Assembly: GCA_002345025.1 (NCBI GenBank)
Contig: DDUX01000030.1
Coordinates: 16,846-64,363, forward strand
Direction of reading: 5' to 3'
Source: Candidatus Accumulibacter iunctus
GTDB lineage: Bacteria; Pseudomonadota; Gammaproteobacteria; Burkholderiales; Rhodocyclaceae
Length of the DNA: 47,518 bases
This document shows positions 1 to 6,238 of this stretch, in pieces. Under the pieces are notes generated by a model. It made no database searches. It was not told the origin of the DNA and saw only the letters and a program-made list of their open reading frames with translations. The stretch's first letter is position 1. Each line of letters opens with the position of its first letter. The translations under genes and the position numbers were made by a program.

Positions 1-195
1 TTCCCTCTTGGCGGGTGATCGGAGTCAGGGAGCGCCATCCCCGACCACTGCACACGGTGACCATCAGAGCCTGTATCATCTGCCGCCGTTGCAGGTTTAG
101 GCATGGACTCGCAACCAGGGTCAGGAGTGGATGACCCCGCGTTTGTGACGCAGTGCAGATTCCTGGCCGTCCAACCCCACATGAGAACGAATCAC

Positions 196-714
196 ATGAA
201 GATCAGACAACTCGCCCCCGCCATCCTGTGTTGTTTTCTGCTGCCAGGCCCGGCCATCGCCGATGACAAGTTCGAAGCCGAGACTGCAAAAGAAGCGGAA
301 GCCATCAAGCTGGCCCGCGACACCCAGGCTGGTGCATATCAGCTGCTGACCGCGGCCGAACTGAAGAAGATGCTCGATGAGGGAAAACCGATGGTCTTGG
401 TGGATACGATGCCGTACGACGCCAGCTACAGAAAGGAACACCTGCCTGGGGCAAAGCAGTTCCTCTTCCCGATAGCACGCATGAGTGCGTGGGACACGAA
501 GGAAACAGACGGCAGAACGGAGGCTGATTTCACTGCCCTGCTCGGTGCGGACAAAGACAAGCCGGTGGTGGTCTACTGCGGCTTTGTCAAGTGCACGCGC
601 AGCGACAACGCTGCGGCGTGGGCGCGCAAGCTCGGATATACGCAGGTCTATCGCTTCCCCGGCGGCCTTTTCGCCTGGAAAGGTGCGGGGTTTCCGCTTG
701 AAGCGGTGAAGTAG
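196..714 (+). CDS. exported rhodanese-domain protein
   Basis: This 172-residue protein is predicted to be a periplasmic rhodanese (sulfur-transfer) protein. Residues 1-22 form a signal peptide (basic MKIR start, hydrophobic core, Ala-Ile-Ala before the mature part). The rhodanese fold follows, with the LVDTMP strand near 68-73, HLPGAK near 82-87 and the active-site loop at VVYCGF. Cys128 is the candidate persulfide-carrying cysteine, and Cys133 lies in the same loop. The loop is CGFVKCTR rather than the classical CxxGxRS, so its substrate is unclear. I chose the ATG at 196 because the signal peptide begins there; ATGs at 103 and 181 would only add a non-conserved leader. It precedes cysteine synthase and the persulfide genes on a sulfur-themed stretch, which suggests a role in periplasmic sulfane-sulfur handling. 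Confidence 0.85.
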   Translation: MKIRQLAPAILCCFLLPGPAIADDKFEAETAKEAEAIKLARDTQAGAYQLLTAAELKKMLDEGKPMVLVDTMPYDASYRKEHLPGAKQFLFPIARMSAWDTKETDGRTEADFTALLGADKDKPVVVYCGFVKCTRSDNAAAWARKLGYTQVYRFPGGLFAWKGAGFPLEAVK

Positions 715-953
715 CTCCGGCCAACAAGCGACGCCGGCACCCCTCACGGCAGTCCGCGCCCCAGCGTGCCCGAGGTGCTGGCCAGACGACCCGGCTGAAC
801 CCACCTTCCGCGCATAAGTACAGAAGAACTTCGTCTTTGCGCAGCCCGGTACCGCGGCTAAGCTTGGCGGCTACGTGCTGAACGAGCCGTGGCCGGCCCG
901 CCGATTCCCGGCGGCCAGCCATCCCTTCACCATTGCCAGCCAAGGAGATCCGA

Positions 954-1931
954 ATGTCCAGGTGGTATGCAGACAATTCCCTTGCCATCGGCCGCACGCC
1001 GCTGGTCAAGCTCAATCGACTCGCCGACGGCGCACCGGCCAGCGTCTTCGCCAAGATCGAGGGACGCAACCCCGCCTATTCGGTCAAGTGCCGGATTGGC
1101 GCCGCGATGATCTGGGATGCCGAGCAGCGAGGCCTGCTGGGCCCAGGCAAGGAGCTGGTCGAACCGACCAGCGGCAATACCGGCATCGCCCTGGCCTTCG
1201 TCGCTGCGGCACGCGGCATTCCCCTGACGCTGACCATGCCGGAAACCATGAGTCTCGAGCGGCGCAAGCTGCTGGTGGCCTATGGCGCCCGGCTGATCCT
1301 GACCGAAGGCGCCAAGGGCATGAGTGGCGCGATTGCGAAAGCCGAAGAGATCGTCGAGTCCGACCCGGACCGCCATGTGCTGCTGCAGCAGTTCAAGAAC
1401 CCGGCCAACCCGGCGATTCATGAGCGCACCACCGGCCCGGAAATCTGGGACGATACCGATGGCGACATTGACATCTTCGTCTCCGGGGTCGGGACCGGCG
1501 GCACCATTACCGGTGTCTCGCGTTACATCAAGAATACCCGTCGCAAACCCATTCTCTCGGTAGCAGTCGAGCCATCCGCCAGCCCCGTGCTCACGCAGAC
1601 GCGCGCCGGGGAACCGCTCAAGCCAGGGCCACACAAGATCCAGGGGATCGGTGCCGGCTTCGTGCCGCAGGTGCTGGACCTCTCGCTGGTTGACATCATC
1701 GAACAGGTGTCGAACGAAGAGGCTGTCGACTACGCCCGCCGTCTCGCCCGGGAAGAAGGCATCCTCGCCGGGATTTCCTGCGGCGCGGCGGTGGCAGCGG
1801 CGCTTCGTCATGCCAGGAAGGCTGAAAATGCCGGCAAGACCATTGTCGTCGTGCTGCCCGATTCGGGAGAGCGCTACCTGAGTTCGGTGTTGTTCGACGG
1901 CATGTTCGACGCCACGGGCCAGGCGCTGTAA
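954..1931 (+). CDS. cysK: cysteine synthase A (O-acetylserine sulfhydrylase)
   Basis: This is a cytoplasmic PLP enzyme that makes cysteine from O-acetylserine and sulfide. The 325-residue product follows the CysK pattern closely: NSLAIGRTPLVKLNR at the N-terminus, NPAYSVKCRIGA with the PLP lysine at about Lys45, and PTSGNTGIAL at 71-80, which binds the substrate carboxylate. A glycine-rich GVGTGGT PLP-phosphate loop follows, and then GPHKIQGIGAGF. The C-terminal GISCGAA has Cys where many CysK proteins have Ser. The start at 954 is preceded by AAGGAG at good spacing; an ATG at 933 lies upstream of that site and is less likely. Its product removes sulfide, which fits the neighbouring persulfide-oxidation genes, although it converges with them and is probably transcribed separately. 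Confidence 0.95.
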   Translation: MSRWYADNSLAIGRTPLVKLNRLADGAPASVFAKIEGRNPAYSVKCRIGAAMIWDAEQRGLLGPGKELVEPTSGNTGIALAFVAAARGIPLTLTMPETMSLERRKLLVAYGARLILTEGAKGMSGAIAKAEEIVESDPDRHVLLQQFKNPANPAIHERTTGPEIWDDTDGDIDIFVSGVGTGGTITGVSRYIKNTRRKPILSVAVEPSASPVLTQTRAGEPLKPGPHKIQGIGAGFVPQVLDLSLVDIIEQVSNEEAVDYARRLAREEGILAGISCGAAVAAALRHARKAENAGKTIVVVLPDSGERYLSSVLFDGMFDATGQAL

Positions 1932-2061
1932 GGCCGCTGCAGCGGGAGGCCGTCGGCCGGACAGAGGGTACGTCGCTGGCGATGCCGCTGCGCGCTGGCT
2001 GGAACATCGTGCACGCGGGGCTCGCCCGCGGCACGCGATCCCTGCAGGTCCGGCCGGGCGA

Positions 2062-2889
2062 TCAAAGGATGGCGCTGACGACGCGTCCGATCAGCAGGCC
2101 CGCGACGACCAGGCAGAGAACGGCGAAGCTCTGCTGCAGCCGTCTGCCGGCGAAGCGCGCGGCAAGAGTACGGCCAAGCAGCAGGCCAGCGATCGCGCCG
2201 CCGCCAAAAGGCAGCGCGATGGGCCAGAGGATGCTGCCGGCCGCCGCGGCCGCCGCGATGCCGCCGACCGAAACCAGCGTCATGACGCCGAGCGAGGTGG
2301 CGATGACGCTCGCGACCGGCAGATCGGAGTAGCGGCTCAGCGCGGGGACGATGACGAAGCCACCGCCGACGCCCAGCAGACCACTCAGCAGACCGCTCAG
2401 CAGGCCGGTTCCGCCAAGCGCGCGGGCACAGGGCAGATTCCAGTCGAATCGTCCGACATCCGGGTTCAGCCGGCACGGTTGGGGCTCGCTGGCCGACGCG
2501 ACAACCTCCGGCTGTGGGCGCGCGCGCTGCAGCGCTCGCCAGCCCGTCCAGCCAAGCAGCAGGGCAAAGCCCAGCGTCAGCGGCTGATTCGGGATGTGCC
2601 GTGCGAGGAAGACTCCTGCCGGCACCGTAAGCAGCCCACAGGCGCCGATCAGCGCGGCGGCGCGGTAGCGCAGGATCCCCTGGCGCAGGCCGAGCAGGGC
2701 GCCAAGAGCGGCGGCCAGGCCGACCGCCAGCAGGCCGATCGGTCCGGCCTGCTGAATGGGCAGACCGAGCCCGAAGACCAGCAGCGGCACACCAATGATG
2801 CCACCGCCGGCGCCGGTCAGGGCAAGGATCAGCCCGACGACGGCACCGAGCAGCGGGGCCATGATTGCAGGATCGATCGTCATCGGCAT
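2062..2889 (-). CDS. TauE/SafE-family (DUF81) sulfite/organosulfur exporter
   Basis: This is an integral inner-membrane protein of 275 residues with about eight hydrophobic segments and two glycine-rich repeats. They are LILALTGAGGGIIGVPLL near residues 20-37 and LLSGLLGVGGGFVIVPAL in the second half, the signature of TauE/SafE (DUF81) permeases. Members export sulfite or sulfoacetate, and in BigR operons a relative accompanies the persulfide dioxygenase. It starts 7 bp after the stop codon of the upstream dioxygenase on the same strand, so the two form an operon. The inferred job is export of sulfite made by that enzyme. The start could be 2889 or the in-frame ATG at 2883; they differ by only two residues. 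Confidence 0.85.
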   Translation of the reverse strand: MPMTIDPAIMAPLLGAVVGLILALTGAGGGIIGVPLLVFGLGLPIQQAGPIGLLAVGLAAALGALLGLRQGILRYRAAALIGACGLLTVPAGVFLARHIPNQPLTLGFALLLGWTGWRALQRARPQPEVVASASEPQPCRLNPDVGRFDWNLPCARALGGTGLLSGLLSGLLGVGGGFVIVPALSRYSDLPVASVIATSLGVMTLVSVGGIAAAAAAGSILWPIALPFGGGAIAGLLLGRTLAARFAGRRLQQSFAVLCLVVAGLLIGRVVSAIL

Positions 2890-2896
2890 CGTCAGC

Positions 2897-3763
2897 TCAG
2901 ATCGTGTTGAGCGGGATCTTGAGGTAGCGCGTCCCGTTCTCCTCCGGTTCGGGCAGCCGGCCGCAGCGCATGTTCACCTGCACCGCGGGCAGCAGCAGCA
3001 CCGGCACCGCCAGCGTCGCGTCGCGGCGGCGCCGCAGCTCGACGAATTGGTCCTCGCTGACGCCGTCGTGCACGTGAATGTTGTTGCGGCGCTGTTCGCC
3101 AACGGTGCTGACGAAGGAGTGTGGCCGCTCGGCCGGCGGATAGTCGTGGCAGAGATAGAGCGGGGTCGCCGCCGGCAGCGCGAGCAGGCGGCGCAGGGAA
3201 CGATAGAGGGTGCGCGCGTCGCCACCGGGGAAGTCGCAGCGGGCGGTGCCGGTATCGGGCATGAACAGGGTGTCGCCGACGAAGACCGCCTGCTCGTCAC
3301 CGTCAGTGAACAGGTAACTGGCACAGGCTGGGGTGTGTCCTGGGGTGTGCATGACCGTGATGCTCAGGCTGCCGACCATGATCGTCTCGCCATCGGCAAG
3401 GAGATGGTCGAACTGGCTGCCGTCGGTGGCGAATCCCGGTCCGGCGTTGAACAGCTTGCCGAACACGCCCTGCACGACGGTCACCTGCCTGCCGATCGCT
3501 GTCCGTCCGCCGAGCTTTTCCTTGAGGTAGGCAGCGGCCGAGAGGTGATCGGCGTGAACGTGCGTCTCGAGGATCCACTCGACGCGGGCGCCGGTCTCGG
3601 CGACGCGGTGGATCAGTCGGTCGGCATTGTCGGTTCTGATCCGTGCCGCCTGCGGGTCGTAGTCGAGCACGCTGTCGACGACGACACAACGCGTTCGGTC
3701 AGCATCGAAGACGAGGTACGTGTTGCTGCTCGTCGCCGGATCAAAGAAAGCTTCAATGTGCAT
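2897..3763 (-). CDS. metallo-beta-lactamase hydrolase, persulfide dioxygenase-like (Blh/ETHE1 type)
   Basis: This is a cytoplasmic 288-residue metallo-beta-lactamase-fold protein. The metal motif is THVHADH (His68, His70, Asp72, His73), followed by a third-strand histidine in MHTPGHTPA, GDTLFMPDTG and CHDYPP near the C-terminus. This arrangement is that of the ETHE1/Blh group, which oxidises glutathione persulfide to sulfite using one iron. I infer that activity; a glyoxalase II-like thioesterase is the alternative. The ATG at 3763 is preceded by GGGGAGA, while the longer open frame to 3856 would run through the promoter region. It is divergent from a BigR-type repressor and co-transcribed with a TauE exporter, the classical context for this enzyme. 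Confidence 0.9.
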   Translation of the reverse strand: MHIEAFFDPATSSNTYLVFDADRTRCVVVDSVLDYDPQAARIRTDNADRLIHRVAETGARVEWILETHVHADHLSAAAYLKEKLGGRTAIGRQVTVVQGVFGKLFNAGPGFATDGSQFDHLLADGETIMVGSLSITVMHTPGHTPACASYLFTDGDEQAVFVGDTLFMPDTGTARCDFPGGDARTLYRSLRRLLALPAATPLYLCHDYPPAERPHSFVSTVGEQRRNNIHVHDGVSEDQFVELRRRRDATLAVPVLLLPAVQVNMRCGRLPEPEENGTRYLKIPLNTI

Positions 3764-3845
3764 CGCGGTCTCCCCTGATGAGCGACTGGCCGCCGTGCAA
3801 CCACCGCCGCGCAGCGGCCCCGTATCGGCCAGCTCAAACAATATG

Positions 3846-3882
3846 TTGACACACATAATACGTCACTACATAATATTGTCAA
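3846..3882. promoter_or_regulatory. divergent promoter and likely BigR-type operator
   Basis: On the plus strand TTGACA (3846-3851) and CATAAT (3869-3874) are 17 bp apart, a near-consensus sigma-70 promoter for the repressor operon. On the minus strand TTGACA (3882-3877) and TATTAT (3860-3855) are 16 bp apart and face the dioxygenase. The two promoters overlap completely. ACATAATA occurs twice (3853-3860 and 3868-3875) inside the outer TTGACA/TGTCAA inverted pair. The segment is AT-rich in a GC-rich genome. Overlap with both promoters would let one repressor control both directions. Confidence 0.75.
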
Positions 3883-3908
3883 GTAGAACTTGATGGAGAG
3901 ATCGAGTC

Positions 3909-4238
3909 ATGGGCACCACGACCCTGGATATCGAGTCGATGCGCGCCGCGGCTGGCCGGGCGACGGCCGTCCTCGGTGTGCTGGCCAACGCCAACCGCCT
4001 GCTGCTGATGTGCCAGCTCAGTCAGGGGGAGAAGTGCGTCGGCGAACTCGAGGAACTGCTCGACCTCCACCAGCCGACGCTGTCGCAGCAACTCGGTGTT
4101 CTGCGCAGCGAAGGGCTGGTGAGCACGCGGCGTGACGGCAAGAAGATCTACTACTCGGTCGCCGACGCGCGGGTGCTCGCCCTGCTCGGCACCCTCTATG
4201 AACTGTACTGCCCGCAAGCGGAGAACGGGAACCCATGA
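3909..4238 (+). CDS. bigR: ArsR-family persulfide-responsive repressor, BigR/SqrR type
   Basis: This 109-residue winged-helix DNA-binding protein is predicted to repress sulfide-detoxification genes until persulfide is present. The fold is typical ArsR: LANANRLLLMCQL, then VGELEELLDLHQPTLSQQL (recognition helix), then RRDGKKIYYSV (wing). Cys35 and Cys101 are 66 residues apart, the same spacing as the Cys42/Cys108 pair that forms the sulfur switch in BigR (known from that family). There is an extra Cys43. No ArsR-type metal-binding CxC motif is seen. It lies beside a bidirectional promoter shared with the dioxygenase, and its last bases overlap the next gene (ATGA), so it is translationally coupled to the YeeE half-permease. 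The exact effector is inference. Confidence 0.88.
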   Translation: MGTTTLDIESMRAAAGRATAVLGVLANANRLLLMCQLSQGEKCVGELEELLDLHQPTLSQQLGVLRSEGLVSTRRDGKKIYYSVADARVLALLGTLYELYCPQAENGNP

Positions 4239-4672
4239 TCACCATCGACTGGCTGCACTTTACGCCCGCCAGCGCCTTTGCCGGTGGCCTGCTGGTCGGC
4301 CTTGCGGCGGCGCTGCTGATTCTTCTCGAAGGACGCATCGCCGGCATCAGCGGGATCGTCGGCGGCTTGCTGCAACCGCTGCGGACGGGCGACATCGCCT
4401 GGCGGCTGGCTTTTGCCCTCGGTCTGGTGGCAGCACCCGTGCTGTACCAGGCGCTTGCCGAGATGCCGCAGAGCCGCATCGATACCGGTTGGGCAACGCT
4501 CGTCGTCGCCGGCCTGCTGGTCGGCTTCGGCAGCCGGCTCGGTTCGGGCTGCACCAGCGGCCACGGCGTCTGCGGGCTGTCGCGCCTGTCGCCGCGCTCG
4601 CTGGTCGCCACCATCGTCTTCATGACCGCCGGTTTCGTGACCGTCTTCGCCGGTCGCCATCTTTTCGCCTAG
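4235..4672 (+). CDS. YeeE/YedE-family permease, N-terminal half
   Basis: This is an inner-membrane protein of 145 residues with about four hydrophobic helices. It carries the first-half YeeE signature GSRLGSGCTSGHGVCGLSR (conserved GC and VCG cysteines) and EGRIAGISGIVGG. In full-length YeeE, conserved cysteines relay thiosulfate across the membrane (known for that family). Here the permease is split into two genes, as in PmpA/PmpB pairs, and this gene supplies the first half. Its ATG overlaps the repressor stop by four bases. The substrate is presumably a sulfur compound such as thiosulfate or persulfide; the sequence alone cannot say which. Confidence 0.88.
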   Translation: MITIDWLHFTPASAFAGGLLVGLAAALLILLEGRIAGISGIVGGLLQPLRTGDIAWRLAFALGLVAAPVLYQALAEMPQSRIDTGWATLVVAGLLVGFGSRLGSGCTSGHGVCGLSRLSPRSLVATIVFMTAGFVTVFAGRHLFA

Positions 4673-4681
4673 GAGCCCCGC

Positions 4682-5128
4682 GTGAGCGTACTGATTTCAC
4701 TGCTGATCGGTCTCATCTTCGGCTGCGGCCTGATCGTCTCCGGCATGAGCGACCCGGCCAAGGTGCTCGCCTTTCTCGACCTCGCCGGCGACTGGGATCC
4801 CTCGCTGGCGCTGGTCATGGCCGGAGCGATCGCCGTCGGCCTGCTGGCCTTCCGCATCGCCGGGCAACGGCAGACCTCGCTGCGCGGCAAGCCGTTGCAG
4901 ATGCCGACGGCCCGCCAGATCGACCGCCGGCTGCTGGCCGGCAGCGCGCTGTTCGGCATCGGCTGGGGTCTGGCGGGAATCTGCCCCGGGCCGGCTCTCG
5001 TCCTGCTCGGTACCGGTGCCGCCAAGGGCTTCGTCTTCGTCCTCGCCATGCTCGCCGGCATGGCCATCTTCACCGCCAGCGAGCGCCTTTCGCGCGCGCG
5101 CCAGGCGCAGTCAGACCCGGGCAAGTGA
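4682..5128 (+). CDS. YeeE/YedE-family permease, C-terminal half
   Basis: This is the partner half-permease, 148 residues, starting with GTG nine bases after the preceding stop. It has four hydrophobic segments and the second-half YeeE signature: IFGCGLIVSGMSDPAKVLAF near the N-terminus and GIGWGLAGICPGPALV in the third segment. The cysteine in ICPGPA corresponds to the second-half conserved cysteine of YeeE. The two halves probably assemble as one pore. The tight spacing and repressor linkage support control by persulfide. Confidence 0.87.
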   Translation: MSVLISLLIGLIFGCGLIVSGMSDPAKVLAFLDLAGDWDPSLALVMAGAIAVGLLAFRIAGQRQTSLRGKPLQMPTARQIDRRLLAGSALFGIGWGLAGICPGPALVLLGTGAAKGFVFVLAMLAGMAIFTASERLSRARQAQSDPGK

Positions 5129-5158
5129 TCCGCGGTCCATCTTTATCAGGAGAGTTGA

Positions 5159-5551
5159 ATGTATTCGGTCGATGTCGATGATTCGAAAGTGATTACCGTC
5201 AGCGGCGGCAAGCACAAGGTGAGCTACGCCGTGGATGGTTCGCTGATGAATCCGCTGGAAGCCTTCTACGCTGTGCTGGCAAGCTGCGCGGCGGTCTATG
5301 CGAAGAAGGAGTGCAAGGCCCTGGGGGTCTCTGCAGCCGGAATCAGGATCGGCTGCAAGCCCTTCGCCGGCCACGGCGGGCCACTGACGCTGTCACGCTT
5401 TCGCACCGAAGTCAGCTTTCCCGAAGACTTCTCCGAGGAACAGAGGGAACGCGTCCTCCAGGCGATCAACGACTGTGCCGTGAAAAAGATCGTCCAGACG
5501 GGTGCCGAGATTGCCTTCTCGGTCAGTGAAACACCCGCCACCGTCTCCTGA
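5159..5551 (+). CDS. OsmC-family thiol protein
   Basis: This 130-residue cytoplasmic protein belongs to the OsmC/Ohr family. It has PLEAFYAVLASCAAVYAKKEC, where Cys43 occupies the reactive position, and INDCAVKKI, where Cys106 is the second conserved cysteine. OsmC/Ohr proteins reduce organic hydroperoxides, and some act on persulfides or simply accompany sulfur-transfer genes. The start is supported by AGGAGAG. It lies 30 bp after the split YeeE permease on the same strand, so it probably belongs to the repressor operon. The extra Cys52 near the active site is not universal. The exact substrate is unknown. Confidence 0.85.
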   Translation: MYSVDVDDSKVITVSGGKHKVSYAVDGSLMNPLEAFYAVLASCAAVYAKKECKALGVSAAGIRIGCKPFAGHGGPLTLSRFRTEVSFPEDFSEEQRERVLQAINDCAVKKIVQTGAEIAFSVSETPATVS

Positions 5552-5571
5552 ACAAGCCGAGGATCATCACC

Positions 5572-6138
5572 ATGAAAGCAACCGTCAGCATCGCCCTGCT
5601 CGTCTGCACCCTGCCCGTCTGCGCCCAGGACCTGGCTGCACTCACGGGCGAAACCCGCACGACCGTGCTGCCCGTCATCCCCAAGGTCATCGCGACGATG
5701 CAGGAAGCCGTGGCCACCGAAGGAGTCGCCGGCGCGATTCCAGTCTGCAAGGATCTGGCACCGCAACTGATCGCCCAGAAGCGCGCCGAAACCGGCTGGG
5801 ACATCCGGCGCGTCAGCCTGAAAACCCGCAACGCCGAGCGCGGTACGCCGGATGCCTGGGAAGCCGTCCAGCTCGCCGACTTTGACCGCCGCGCAGCGAG
5901 CGGCGAAAAGCCGGAAGCCATCGAGAAGAGCGAGATCGTCTCGATCAACGGTCGTCCCGTGCTGCGCTACATGAAGGCGCTGCCGGTGAGCGAGGTCTGC
6001 CTCGGCTGCCACGGTCCCGTTGACGGCCTGGATGCCGAGCTGCGGCGGAAGCTCGCCGACCACTACCCGAACGACCGCGCCACCGGTTACGCAAAGGGCC
6101 AGATCCGCGGTGCGCTGACGGTCAAACGCCCGCTCTGA
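5572..6138 (+). CDS. DUF3365 (Tll0287-like) exported c-type haem protein
   Basis: This 188-residue protein has a signal peptide (cleavage near residue 18, after Val-Cys-Ala) and a DUF3365/Tll0287-like sensor domain. The haem motif CLGCH lies at Cys143-Cys146-His147, followed by GPVDGLDAE. The domain typically binds one haem in a PAS-like fold in the periplasm. Its ATG follows the OsmC stop by 20 bp and has a GAGGATC ribosome site, so it may be the last gene of the sulfur operon. A role in redox or sulfide sensing, or electron transfer, is inference. The same CLGCH motif recurs in the chemoreceptor at 23561-25579. Confidence 0.85.
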   Translation: MKATVSIALLVCTLPVCAQDLAALTGETRTTVLPVIPKVIATMQEAVATEGVAGAIPVCKDLAPQLIAQKRAETGWDIRRVSLKTRNAERGTPDAWEAVQLADFDRRAASGEKPEAIEKSEIVSINGRPVLRYMKALPVSEVCLGCHGPVDGLDAELRRKLADHYPNDRATGYAKGQIRGALTVKRPL

Positions 6139-6238
6139 TCGAAGACGTCGATAGCCGCGGGTGAACAGCGGGGCCGCCACGCCGCTCCCGCCTGCCGCTG
6201 GTGCTCAGTGCGTCAAAGGCCAGTGCCGCCTGTCTCGG

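Noticed and set aside
875..953. Short frame before cysK containing GTAAKLGGYVLNEPW
   Set aside because: It has no start with a ribosome site and no recognisable family; it may be a gene remnant but the evidence is too thin to list.
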